Source: Datnioides undecimradiatus (Eukaryota > Chordata > Actinopteri > Lobotiformes > Datnioididae). Taken from it: a DNA stretch of 64,000 nucleotides. Location: NCBI GenBank assembly GCA_008933995.1, contig WARS01000014.1:9099192-9163191 (forward strand), given 5' to 3'. This document shows, one piece after another, positions 47,673 through 59,429 of the stretch; the first letter of the stretch is position 1; each line of letters starts with the position of its first letter. The translations under genes were made by a program, and so were the position numbers. The notes below the pieces were generated by a model, which saw only the letters and a program-made list of their open reading frames with translations, ran no database searches and was not told where the DNA came from.

Positions 47673-50600
47673 CTCTCTCACTGCCTCCACTTGTCTCTCC
47701 CTCCTTTCTTTATCCAATTGTTTCATCCCGTCTTCCCCAAGCTGCCACTCTTTTCTTCTCTCTCCTCTAACCACCCCTTCCTCGCTTTCTTTTCTGTCTT
47801 ACCTTGGCAGCACTCAGCACTATCTCTGCCCACAGAGACTGGTCTGCTGAGGGAAATAAAAAGATGGAAAGAGAATGGTAGAGAGACAAGTCAGAGGAGG
47901 AACGAGAGAGAGAGAGATAGACAGATTCTTCCTGTTGGCTTGATTTCAGCTGAGCTAATTGGTTTATACAGCAGCCTTCCCAGCACTGCCTGGTTCACTC
48001 TCAGTTCATCGGCTGCGTGTGTGTAGGTATTAGTGTGTGCAGTCGAGCGTGAGTGTGAAAAGTGTGCATTTGGCTGGTGGGGGCCACCGTAAGTGTGTCA
48101 CGCGTCTGAGGTCCTTTATTTGCAGCTGAAGTGCTGAATCCGCTCACTTGTCATTGTTTAAGAGTCAGAATCTCCACTTGTGTGCAGGCGGGAGGGCTCG
48201 GATTGTCAGGCTGCAGTTAATAATGCAAAACAAAATGTGTAAATAAAAGCGGAAAAACACACTGGGCAGCTGCAGACACTCACCCGCCATCACCGCCACC
48301 TTGTTTTAACCTGATGCCTCCAAACACCATTTGTGGCACCAGAGAGCGAATGAGAGTCACATGGTGCGGCTTTAACCCTTGAGAGACTAGTGGCAGGTGC
48401 TGAGTCTATTTACTCTAATTGCATAATTGAACGTGACCCGACAGGCACCAAAGTAAATAGTGGTACTGCAGCTTATCCGTTCGCTCGGGTTAGCACGTGG
48501 GCATGCAGTTGCCCGTAACTCTGTTTTAGAAGATGTTGATGGAGTTGCAGCTGCTACTCCCTTGCTACTGAGCCGGGCTGCATTTAGGAACAGCAGCCAC
48601 CATCTGAAAACATTCGAACCACGCCTCGTATAACCACCTTTCCTGAGATGATTCTGTGTTTCAGAAAAAAATGATGAATAAAACCTTTTTAAATGTGCTG
48701 ACGACAAGCAGCAACATGACAGGCGTGGACATGATGCTGAAAATACTGAGCTTAATAATCTTTTATGGCTGGTAGAAGTACCCCCAGGTGCCAGTGTGGG
48801 ACAAAGTGCTCAGAACCTTTACTTAAGTAAAAAAATACCAATAAAACAGTGTGATAATGACAAGTGAGAGCTTATAGGTGTGTGTTTGTGTGAGACGGGA
48901 GCCAGAGAGACATGAAAAAATAGATCTACAGAGAGAAAGTTAAAGAAGAACGCCAGAGTGAAAAGAACAAAATAATCCGAATTGGAGTTAATTGAGGGAA
49001 GAGTAAAAGGCTGCAAGCGGCTAAATGCAATTTACAGGTTCAGACGGGCAGATGGAGAAAAAAAAAAAACATGTGAGGGAGGCTGGAAATAGCGCAGTCG
49101 TAGACCCAGATGACCGGAGTTCACAGAGGAAGAGCCAAAAGGAATTCACTGCTTTGATTTGAACAGGAGCTGCCAGTGCCACATGTAACTCCATCCTCCC
49201 TGTTGTATCTTCACTATAGGACAATACATGAGATCGAAAAGTATCAAAACTAAAGCACCAAAGCTGCCGTTCGTCCTAAACAAAGACAGCTGGTTCATAC
49301 TTTGGTGCTGAGGGCCTTGGAGCTTGATGCGACTCTTTACTCCAAGTTGCTTCTTGACTGTCAAAGCGCAGCTGCTCGCTCACAATCATTTCAGACTGTT
49401 GCACCAAAGGAGCTTTGAGCGTTCCAAAAAGACAGCTTGTTAGGGAATGAGAGAACTAGTTGGACTTCCTGTGGAACCATATGGAAGTAAAAAATAAATA
49501 AATAAATGAGTCTGTGTTGGTAGATGTGTACGTTCCCGATCTATCAGCAGATGGCTGGTTGAGAAGAAGCAATCACAGTAATCTATAAAGTACACACGTT
49601 CACAATTGATTTTCATAACAGGATTATAGGGGCTGTTTCATAGGAACTATAATGCTACTGCAGACATACATGAGGAAATGATTTGCTGCACATTTTAATA
49701 TATCTAAATGCTGACAATGCAAATTGTACATACCGAATATATCTTAAAAATATGTTGTGCAACATATTAAAATATTTATTTACAATACCCGCTCTTAGCA
49801 TCTTAGTCATGATGAACATTTCTAGCCATATTGAGTGGTTCTTACACTGTTTTTTCAAACAGACTGTCATATCTCTGCAAGGCTACATTGATTGCATTTG
49901 GTAAAGACGTTCATGTTCCTTAGTGAATGAATCCAACATCCTAATTCTTTGCTGATATCTCACTTCTCGTCTCGTGTCACCATGAAATCAAAGTTTGAAA
50001 TATTTCAACATCTGAATGTATTCACACTAAATTTAGTTCACAACTGTGCTGATTAGACAGAATCCGAATTGAGTTTCAGTCTTAAGCTTTGTGAAAACTG
50101 TTGTTGGTTTAAAGTCTTTTTTGCTTTATTTAAATCCAGCTTTTATCAGTGAAGCATCATTTTAAGTTTAATTTAATGTCAGTCAGTGTTCGTATCCGGA
50201 ACAGTGTCATAACTCCCAGGTTCGTGATAGTTTTATGAGAAGTAAACAGGCATTGAACGCTGTGTTTAGTCATCCAGGCTGAGAATGGTTTACTGACTTA
50301 CTGTACTTTATCTGTCATCAGACGCTGATCATGTTTATTACCTGACAAAACAGACTTTTACATGCGCTGAGGTTTTCTGCTAAATTTGACAGAACATAGA
50401 TTTGATAAATCAGCAGTTGCAATCTGTATTGTTCAGATGATCATTACCTGAGAAATATATTAGATATATACTATAAGCTCAGGTCTATATATATGTTAAC
50501 AGGAGCAATGTGAGCTAATTGCTATGGAAATGGAGCGAGCAGAAAACAAATCATCTGAAGGGAACGATGCCTGGAGCCAATAAGAATTTGTCCTTGTTCT

Positions 50601-50840
50601 TCGAGACAAATGATTAGTTTACAACCTAAGTTTAAAGATGTTGCTTTACTGTACATAGCACATAGTACAGTAAAGGTGAATTTGTTACGAAATTAAAGGA
50701 CATGAATTAATAACCGTCATTGAAATTATGGCGAGTGGTGCGCGGCGGTGCATGCCAAAGATGAGGAATGGAATTTAATGAAATGGAGGGTTATGAACAA
50801 AAATGAAACTATGAAAATGAGTCTGACAACGCCACCTTGG

Positions 50841-52219
50841 GAATTTCACCGAAGGAAATACTACACCTAGGCCAAGCGCAGATTCGGTCCACCATAAACA
50901 GGAGATGTGGTTCAATTTTTCTTTTAAAAACACTGCTTTATTACAATAAATAGTTATATTAAAAAAAAAAAAAAAAAAATAATCACATTCACTCATTAAT
51001 CTTGGGGGAAGGAATGGGCAGCAGAGCTGAGGCTTACCAAGGGGGAGGGAGCTGGCCACACGGGAGGCTTCCCCAAAATAAAGTTCTCCCCACTCACACG
51101 TGCCTAGTGCTCCACACACTAACCGAAAAAAAGAACACCAAAGTGATTGACACCGCACACCGACAGGGACACACCACCCAGGATCACCAGCACCACCACC
51201 TCGGGCCTTCAGCTCTGCAACACAAAGGACGGTGGTTGGTTAAACAGAAGAAAAATAAAGAAGATAAATAAAATTAACTTTCAACCACCAACAGTGGTTG
51301 CTAACCAAATCCTAAACTTAAGCAATGAATAACCAACAAAAACTAATTGGACTACAAAATAAAACATTAACAGAATACACTATAAAATAAGTAAATAAAC
51401 AATTGAAAATAACACACATAATCATCTAAAGGCACAAACAAAATAATAACCCCACTGAACCCAGCTCTTTGGTCCAACCCAAAACTGAGTGAGGTTAAAA
51501 ATAGTGCAGGCCACCCCAAATGTCCCAATGTTGTAACCTTCACCGGGTCCGCTGGTTCAGTCCCGGCAAAACAGCGTCAGCCACACAGCCAAAGCCGCAT
51601 GCCGGCACAACAGCTGAGGTGAAACAGTCCCAGCAAAATAAAGAGGTGAAGCCAGCGAAGCACCACCAAGCCAAGCGTAGCAAAGCAGCAAAATGAGCAT
51701 TAAGCAAAGAGGCAGAGCAGAGCAGAGCAGCAGCGTCTGCTGTACACAGCACATGAGGCATATACAGCCACGCGCCGCACCAGCGGGACCTGCAAATATA
51801 ATTCCTGTTAATATCCCGATTTGTTTAATAACAAACAATGCCATGCGGCACACATACCAACTTGAGGATCCGACACACACGGCACAACTATTCACTACAC
51901 GCACCGCATATCACAACATATGTTGCAGTGTGAGAAGACGAACCTCTCGTATGCGATCCGCTAACCTCCAGCGTTACAGGCAGAGGGGGAGAGACATCGA
52001 CCACCACTCTACAAAATTAAAAACACCGGATATAAAACCAACAGGAGCCTGAGAAAATCACCACGCCAGGCTAACCACTATCATACCTGCACCAGGAGTG
52101 AGGAAGTCAGAGGGGGGTTGAAGGACCACTGGCCTACTTTTATAGCCCGCCCTAATTGGCTAGTGGGCGGCGTGCCTAACAGAGCCTGCCTCCACAGAAA
52201 CAAAGCTTATCCTGCCACA
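50841..52219 (-). mobile_element. LTR-like retroelement copy B, with exon-like structure
   Basis: The minus strand starts TGTGGCAGGATAAGC at 52219, with a clear TATA box TATAAAAG (52137-52144). A donor-like GCAGGTATGA (GT at about 52086) follows. An acceptor TGTTGCAG (AG at 51215-51216) opens a 177-base exon-like block containing GGTGGTGGTGCTGGTGATCC. A second donor GGTAAGCCTCAGC (51033-51037) precedes AATAAA (50937-50942), GAACCACATCTCCTG and GGTGAAATT (near 50842-50850). The order and spacing match 13870-14872; the intron-like part is longer (about 870 against 450 bases). Just beyond, TGGCGTTGTCAG begins with TGG, as primer-binding sites do. A 115-codon frame (51557-51904) lies in the intron-like part and is Ala/Leu/Cys-rich with no domain. 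Confidence 0.6.
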
Positions 52220-53343
52220 AAATGTCAAAAACAACATTGATGCTGGTTTGTGGTTCCCAGATGACGTATCCTCAGTTTTCATCTAGAATCATCAACATTG
52301 AGAGTCTCAAGAAATATTAAATGGATTGTCAAGAAATGTGGTACTCATGTTCAAAATTGTAAAAACTGAAAAAATGTCAGTGATGTTCTGACACTTTGCA
52401 ACACGTACCATCATCAGGACAATGATCTTACCCACCCAGCCCTTTGCGTTAAGAAAGATGAGGGAAGTAAGAAACTTTATTTGCTATTTTCAACTTGAGG
52501 ACAACATAGCAAGCTACTAAGCTGCAGACCAGTGTGAACGTCAGTGTAAGCAGACCTACATTACCCAGGAGGGGACCCCTTGGTGGCCTTAAGGCTAAGG
52601 TCTCAACCATGAACCACAATGTCCCCACTCTAAATATAGCCACTCCTGGTGTTTAACAGTTTTACCACCAAATACATTTGAATCCATTTGTCAATGCTTT
52701 GGTTCAGTGAAAGGGTCATGAGAGACTTTCTCCACAGTGGAAATGTTGACAGCTGTCACTTATCATCAGCTGTGAACTGGGAGAGGAGTGTTAAAGAGGC
52801 AGCTCATGGGAAGGTTGCAGCGAAGGTTTGAACTTTGAGTCCCGCTTGGAATATCTGGGTAGGGAGAGCGAACGATATCAAGGTGCCCTTGAGCAAGCCT
52901 TGCAGCTCAGTTCTCCACTTATTCATGGAAAGCAAACGGGTAGCTGCTTGTAAGCTCCCAGTGGCAGTAGACTGGTTGAACTGGGCAGCTCCTAGCAGTC
53001 CACGTTAGACGTGAGGTTGGATGGAGGAAAATAATCAAGGCGGGTCCAAAATACAATGGAAAGATTGCAAAGAAAGTTGACGAGAGTGATGGAAACAATG
53101 AGAATGATAGTGTGTTGCACATAATCATGACTGAGCCCAGCCAAGCTGTTTTAATGAAGCTGAAAAGCTCCACCAGCAGTAAATTAAGGCAAAAGAACGA
53201 CGCTATATTCATCTAAAGTATGGCGAGGGATTTTCCCACGTAGTTGATAAGCTGCCTTCCTTGAAACAGCATTTCAGGGAACGATTTGAAATTGAAATCA
53301 GTGTTCCCAAGAAAGCTTGATTTATGCAGCGTGTGCACATACA

Positions 53344-53378
<35 letters not shown>

Positions 53379-54327
53379 CTCTGCCTCTACATATACGTAA
53401 TTGACGATGTCATAATTCACACCTGCCTCACATAACTCAATGCAGTTCTGTTAGTGTAGAGGGATTCATGCCCTTCAGGGTGTCTGTGTGCATTTAAAAG
53501 GAAATGTGAAAAGAGACAGAGAGAGAGAGACGAGATTAAGATGACAAATTTCATGGCAGAAGAAAAGGATTTGATTGCATGTGAGCTGACAGTCAAGGTA
53601 CGAAACCGTGCCACTGAGGAAGTGACGCATGGATCTGTGTGCCAGCTAGAATTACATACATTAGCATTACACACATTGACGGCGGCGACTTTGAGGGAAC
53701 TGTTTTGCACATCACAAGAGCACGACATGGCACGTGCATCACAAACAAAAATCAGGAACGGCGTTTGCTCGAGCAAACGTTTAACTTCCTGCAGAGGCCT
53801 AAGGAGGATGCCAGTCTGGCTGCTGATGGTTGTTGGTTTTCAGAGATGTCTCTACGCACACACGCATCACAAGCTTTGTTAGTGCTGCAGGGGGCACCAA
53901 CAAAGCCTAATGATCCTCAGTTCAACTTAAATAGATACCATCTGAGATCCCACCAGCCATTTTCTCATTTTGACCCTTGCTGGGTAGTCGATTTCCTTGA
54001 GTTGCCCAATAAATGGTCATTTTGACATGAGTATTCAGTTCTCATGGGTAAAAACACATTCATCTTCGAACACGGCCTCTATTTGGGTCTCATCCACACA
54101 CCTTTGAAGTATTGTGACTGCGCCTTGCATGACTGTGACGATATGATGGTGACATGATCTGTAGACATCTGCCAAACTTCTCCTAACTGCTTTAGTGGTA
54201 GTTCCTGGTACAGTTGGCGTCTCCAGGACCTACACACTCATTCTCAACAGGTGAAACAAACAGAGAAACACACAGCAAGTCATCAGCACTACAAGTCTTC
54301 TCCAAGTTGTCAAACCTTTGTTTCAGG
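52220..54327. other. No gene recognised
   Basis: Overlapping frames of 97-128 codons around 53417-54025 lie on both strands and show no domain. A CTCF-like core CTGCAGGGGGCAC lies at about 53884-53897; this is a weak motif match only. Confidence 0.4.
53347..53376. repeat. (AC)15 microsatellite
   Basis: An uninterrupted AC run. Confidence 0.95.
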
Positions 54328-54332
54328 AGCTC

Positions 54333-54764
54333 TGTCACAGCTTGGTTGCCAGGAGAGAGCAGGACCCAAATGCAGACAAGGGGCAAAAGATATCTCAACA
54401 GTTTATTTAAGGGCTTAGGCTTACGAGTAGTCAAGGCAGGCAGGGTCGAAATCCAGGTAAGCAGTCCGAACATGACATGAGAAGCAAAAATCCAAAAACC
54501 AAAAATCCAACATCTCAACGTACACACAGGGAAACACAAGGAATCGAGACAGGAACACAGAATCTAACATAGCAAATGAACCAACGGAGAACAAAGGCAA
54601 TGACACAACTTAAATAGACAGGGGAGGGCAGGAAAACGAGACACAGGTGAAACAAATGGACTAATCGAGGACAGGAAACAAGTAGACAGAAACACACAAG
54701 GGAAAAACTTTTCAAAATAAGAAAGGAAATAACAAGACAACGAACTCAACTCAAAACCTCGACA
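54333..54764 (-). mobile_element. Solo LTR with 5-bp target-site duplication
   Basis: A 432-base block starts TGTCACAGC and ends CCTCGACA on the plus strand, so it has TG...CA ends on both strands. It is flanked on each side by the same five bases, AGCTC (54328-54332 and 54765-54769), which is the target-site duplication left by integration. On the minus strand it holds a TATA-like TATTTAAG (complement of 54609-54616) and downstream AATAAA (complement of 54402-54407), the order expected of an LTR read leftward. The text near the 3' end, TGCATTTGGGTCCTG, is typical of gypsy-class LTRs in fish. No internal region remains, so it arose by LTR-LTR recombination. Frames within it are not genes. Confidence 0.88.
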
Positions 54765-54769
54765 AGCTC

Positions 54770-57099
54770 AGTCCTCTGGTGCCTTTGGTTGACTGTGGCC
54801 CTCAGCTCACAGACCTCCTCCATTAAACCCATGAAGACAGTGACTTATCTTGCTGTTTTACCACTGAAGGGGTATTTTGGTTGTGCTTAATGGAATAAAC
54901 TGCTAAAAAGAAAAAATAAATAAATAATAAAAATCAAAACCAGACAGAGGTTTTCAAACACATGGACGTAGAGCACTGTACCATCGGTAGTGACTGAGCT
55001 TGGCAATAGCAGCCATACATCAACAACTAACTCTTCAGTTGTCTGATGCTTTATTTTTAAGCAAATGTACATATGTTTACTGCACTGGATGGCAGAGATA
55101 ATGACATCCTCTGAATATCATTCGGAATCTAAAAATGTCCAGTGTTTTTGATGTGAGGTGTAGCAGTCAGGTGCTCCGTGCCTCCGCGAGCTGTGAGTCA
55201 CGGTCACAGCAGCACCTCCCGCAGCTGTTGATAAGCCAAACTACAAACTAAGGTTGTGTTGTTTTTGGGACAGCGCCACACTCACCTGGCCATTTCACCT
55301 CATGCAGTATCTCTGTTCCAGCTGCTGGTGAGTCTGAGGCTGCAGGACAGCAGAGATGCAGAGTGCTTCGTGTTCAGCACTCTCTGCACCGACACTGCGG
55401 AAAACATACATATTTATTGCACCAACCAGGGAAAATGTAAACTGACATAAATCAAACACACCCAAGATGTAGGGTGATCCACAGGTGCATGCTGGGTTTG
55501 GCTAAAGAGCTGACTGAACTAGTTACAGTGGGACAGACAGGCTGAGTGGACTGGTTACAGTGGACAGAATGGTTGTAAAGCTCATTGGACCTTTTCATAT
55601 ATTGAAATATTTCAAATATTCACGTATTTAGTGTCTATTTGATTCAGCTAATGTGGTTTTCTCTGCACGACTGAAAACATGTTCCAACATTAAAGTGTCC
55701 CAATTCGGATTTCACCTCAGATGTCAGGTATATTAATATGTTATTATCAGGAGGCAGGCTCGTCTACAGAGCAGTGGACAGAACTGAGTCGCTCCAGAGT
55801 CAGAGGAACTTGGACTGTACCTATCAACAACAGAGGTGATGGACAACGTTTCTAGCCACTGAACCTCTGCAGGCAGTGATGTGGTCCGGTACAGCGTCTT
55901 TGAATATAAAAATGATCAAATACAATCCATAATAAACAATAAACTGAACCCATAAACAACTGCAGCAGTATTGTGATTGATCACGATTAGAGGCTAGGTC
56001 TTACAATGCAACTATGAAGTTATATCTAACATCATGACGTGCACCCATCAATCAGTCTTTAACTATTTGTAACTCGGAGTGCGGAAACCAGTTGTACATC
56101 AGGCCTCAGTTTGGTTATGGAAACACACACATATAATGTAGAAATCAGCTGGAATCATCCTTTAATATAGAAACATCCGTGTCAACTGCTTCACATCGCG
56201 CAATTAATACTGTGCTGCAGCCATTAACACATCCACATAATTCGCACATCCTCTGCAACCCCGCGCAGCGCGGCGAGGATAATTACCAACGAGGTGGTGA
56301 ACGTGTTTAAAAGATGCGAGTACACACACACTGTTTTTCAAATCACATCACCCCCACCTCCCCCTGTGCACGCCCCCCCCAAACCCTGCTTCATTATTTA
56401 CAATTCATAAAAACACATAGCAATAGGTGACGTGTGTGTTAGTCTGAGGGAGCACGCTAATAACGGAGATCACACAGACGTTACGCTCGACGGGGAGCGG
56501 AACACATGCGGGATTTGTATTGATATGAATGTGCTTCGCTGCAAAGCAATTTACCATATAGAGATACACTCGCTGTTTCTATTTGACAGCGAATGCTTAC
56601 AGCACAAGGTGTACGGGCCTGATGGAAACGATTGAATACATGCATTAAAATGTGGCACATCTGCATAGCATCGAGTTGGGGTGCATCGGAAATTGCGGTC
56701 GATCTAAACTGGTCAAATTCATTATTATTCTCCTGATGATCATTAAATATGAAATATTAATAATTTTGCTTTATGCTATTATTATAATCATTATCTCAAA
56801 TTCTAATTCAAGGAAGGCTGTGGTGTTGCAGTTTAACAAGGTGTGGTATTCCAGCGGTTTATCTGGAATTGATAAAGGAAGAACCTGGAGGCAGTAATGG
56901 TTCATTTTTTACCGAGTCAGTGCTCCCAGATTAGCCAATGAAATGTCAGATAACTAAAGACGCACATGTGAAACAGTAGGTTGTTAAAGCCTCGGGGCAA
57001 TGATCGACATTTGCTTAATATTCTCCTGTTATTGGATGCATGCTGGTGTTGTGCTTCGCATAGGCATCATTTGTTGTGCCTTATAGGAGTAGGTTATTA
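54770..57099. other. No gene recognised
   Basis: Short frames only. The 64-codon frame at 55256-55450 ends with a Cys/aromatic pattern discussed in the findings. C-rich strings lie near 56345-56390. Confidence 0.45.
55509..55572 (+). repeat. Two tandem units of about 32 bases
   Basis: CTGACTGAACTAGTTACAGT and CTGAGTGGACTGGTTACAGT repeat with a 32-base spacing. Confidence 0.75.
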
Positions 57100-57106
57100 G
57101 CAAAAA

Positions 57107-57385
57107 TTAATAATTATCTATGATAATTATTAACTGAAAGAATATTATTATTAATAAGAATTAATAATTACGGGGCACCACCCTGGTATCAGGGACCAAT
57201 AACCACTCGAAAATCAGTCTCACAAGCGTTCGCTTACAGATATCAGTACCTGGGAGATACTGATATGCATAAGACGAACAATGAAGGTGTGAATCCGAGC
57301 ACTGACTCTTTTAACCAGCCTTTACAACAACACTTGTACAAACAATGCAGACAACTTCTCTTTAAAACATAACAGAATTTATTAA
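57107..57385 (-). mobile_element. Retroelement LTR end and leader-like segment
   Basis: On the minus strand AATAAA (complement of 57378-57383) is followed about 200 bases later by TTGGTCCCTGATACCAGG, then GTGGTGCCCCGTAATTATTA and an AT-rich stretch with a perfect 10-bp hairpin TTAATAATTA/TAATTATTAA (57107-57133). A poly(A) signal followed by a U5-like segment and a sequence starting TGG (primer-binding-like) is the layout at the end of an LTR. I recall the TGGTGCCCCGT...TATTAAT text from other fish retroelements but cannot name the family. The upstream boundary is unknown; the segment to 58200 may belong to the same element. Confidence 0.4.
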
Positions 57386-57463
57386 AATCAATGATATCAA
57401 TTAATAATCGATAACACCTCAATCAATAGACATCCATCATGTATCTATTCTAGATTATACAAG

Positions 57464-57514
57464 CGTGTGTGTGCGTGTGTGTATGTGTGTGTGTGTGTCT
57501 GTGTGTGTGTGTGT
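57464..57514. repeat. Imperfect (GT)n microsatellite
   Basis: About 25 GT units interrupted by GC, AT and CT pairs. Confidence 0.9.
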
Positions 57515-57914
57515 AAAAGAGGAGGGGTGAGGTTGCGGACGTAAGGGAGGAGAGGGAGTACGTCACGCAAGAGCTTCGGTCAGAGGAAATGACCGCGAGG
57601 TTTGAAAAGACAACGGCTAGTGGTGTCTGTGAGCTTAGCCGGTGTGTCTCTGAAAAATTAGTTTTCACCGGCGTATACCCGGTGTGTATGTGCGTGTCGG
57701 TTAAAGGGGGAAAGAAGGGAAAACACAGCACATAAAGAAAAATTCTTCGGGCTCTGGTCGTCAGACCGTAGTATGCCCGATCAAAGAAATCGAATAAACA
57801 AATGTGACGCTTGGTCCATTAATACAAAGCGCGGGACTTGTAGTCCGTTAACTTAACTTATACAATAAAATTGTATAGAAAACACACTTAAAACTACCTC
57901 TGCCCAAATCAAGC

Positions 57915-58201
57915 CTCTTACGTGCCTACGAGAGATGTGTGAGATCCGTCTTTGGGTCCGGCTCGGTTCCTCAGCTCGGATGACGACGGTGGGCCGTGTC
58001 GCTCTGTCGGCGGGTTGCACGTCGGGTTGCAAAGGTTGGAGAAAGACGCGGCGGTCCTTTCTTCCTTCTGCAGGTACTCTGAGCGCTGGCGGCGGCAATT
58101 CTCCGCGATCAGCGGGAAGTGGCGAGTCGGGTCTGCAGGTACTTTATTGAGAGCGCTGGCGGCGACGGCGTCTGCGGCGGCGGCGACTCTCCTTCGGATC
58201 C
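57915..58201. other. CpG-dense block
   Basis: Nearly 300 bases very rich in CG dinucleotides (for example GGCGGCGACGGCGTCTGCGG), unlike the surrounding AT-rich sequence. The 71-88 codon plus frames and the 81-codon minus frame here are GC-driven and show no domain. It could be a promoter CpG island, or the GC-rich U3/leader of the retroelement to its left. Neither can be confirmed here. Confidence 0.5.
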
Positions 58202-58470
58202 GTGTGGAAGCCGACTAGAAACAGACTGGAAGCGGTTCAAAGTGGTTTACTTCCTTTTTCGTCGTGCCTAGCTGGGATTCGTGTGGAAGCCAACTAGACC
58301 CAGACTGGAAGCGGTTTGAAGCGGTGGTTCACTCCCTTTTGCATCGTGACTAGCTGGGAGCCGGGTGGCAGCCAACTAGACACAGACTGGGAGCCGGGTG
58401 GAAGAAGGTTTCACTCCCTTTTACGTCGTGACTAGCTGGGAGCTAGACACAGACTGGGAGCCTAGTTGTG
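58202..58470 (+). repeat. Tandem repeat of about 80 bases, three to four units
   Basis: Units begin at 58202, 58281 and 58363, each opening G(T/G)GTGGAAGCC(G/A)ACTAGA or GGGTGGCAGCCAACTAGA. Each continues through CAGACTGG(A/G)AGC and ends CGTGACTAGCTGGGAGCC or a close variant. A partial unit starts at 58396. The units are diverged and of unequal length. Confidence 0.85.
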
Positions 58471-58519
58471 AGGGTTAGTGCAGGTAATATACCTGCAAAC
58501 ATCTGGCCGCACAGCAGGG

Positions 58520-58900
58520 TACTGGCGGCTATTGTCCAATGGGAGTCCGCACCCACCGGGGGGGGGACGACAGAGGGGGTTAGGACGGAGATAGCCTGTG
58601 CTCCTTCATGGTCTGGCCCTTTGATCTGAGACAAATGGAGCGGGGTGTTGGTGGTTCCCGTGCCGTTTGGGGGCCAGCGCTCACCAGGGGGGTGGCCGAG
58701 CAGGTAGGGGCGGAGGTGTCCCCCACTCCTGTGTGCTCTGGCCCATAGGTCTAAGATAAGGAGCAGCCAGGATGCTAATGGCTCCGTCCAACTGGGGGCT
58801 GCACCCAGCAGGGGGGCAGCAGAGTGAATGGGGATGGAGGTGTCCTGCATACCTTTGTGACCTGGCTCCCAGGTCTTAGACAAAGAGAGCAGCCATTTGG
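58520..58900 (+). repeat. GC-rich tandem repeat of about 125 bases, three units
   Basis: Repeated landmarks: CTGGCCC at 58613, CTGGCCC at 58738 and CTGGCTCC at 58862, each followed by a (G/A)TCT(G/A)AGA-type block; plus a G-run and CAGCAG/GAGCAGG blocks in each unit. The spacings (about 125 and 124) are not multiples of three. The 146-codon minus frame at 58443-58883 therefore runs through different frames of successive units and is not a repeat protein. Confidence 0.8.
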
Positions 58901-59429
58901 TTGGTCTGCAATCTTTGATCTGTATCAGACCTCAGGTCGTAAACCTTGTCGGGGGCCTGTTGTCTGTATGAGGCCCAACACTGGTCACTAATAAGTCTGA
59001 TTTGTCGCCGTCGCTGAACGCAGCACCATTGCTTTTTCAGAGGAAGCAAACAGCACCAAGAGCGCATGAATATACCAACAGTTCAGCACAGTGCTGCTTT
59101 TCTATATAAGGACTTTTAAGCAACATCCCAGGAGCTCTCCAAAGAGACCTGCGTGCTTGTTTCCAACCTGTCTGATGATAACCTTTCATATGTGTTTCAT
59201 CCATGTTTTCATAGTTTCAGCCATTCAGTCATTATTTTGCTGGAGATGAACCGTGTAAATAACAACAGAGTTGACATATTATGAAAAACATGTTTTTTCT
59301 TGCCTATATATATTTAAACTAGTCCCCCCTCAGCCGACCAACTCAGAGAAAGAGGCAGACAAGTCCTGAATCGTCTCTACAGCCCACCCACTGGTAAAAT
59401 GGGGCTCCTACAGGCCATTCAGATCCAGC
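58901..59429. other. No gene recognised
   Basis: A 63-codon minus frame only. No repeat was identified. Confidence 0.4.

Larger units (their letters stand above)
46716..50840. other. No gene recognised; pyrimidine-rich centre
   Basis: From about 47240 to 47800 the plus strand is strongly C/T-rich with a CT run and a CA run. Frames of 60-113 codons there are low-complexity Ser/Leu/Pro or Thr/His and are not genes. A perfect 11-bp inverted repeat lies at 50644-50675. A minus frame of 106 codons at 48387-48707 has no known domain. Confidence 0.45.

Noticed and set aside
47441-47850. 109- and 113-codon frames rich in Ser, Leu, Pro and Thr-His
   Set aside because: They are translations of CT and CA repeats and surrounding pyrimidine tracts.
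51557-52052. 115-codon minus and 119-codon plus frames
   Set aside because: They overlap on opposite strands inside the intron-like part of an LTR-like element and have no domain.
53880-53900. CTCF-like motif
   Set aside because: A single partial match to a degenerate motif; expected by chance in 64 kb.
58443-58883. 146-codon minus frame that looks like a repeat protein
   Set aside because: It lies on a tandem repeat with periods of about 125 and 124 bases, so successive units are read in different frames.
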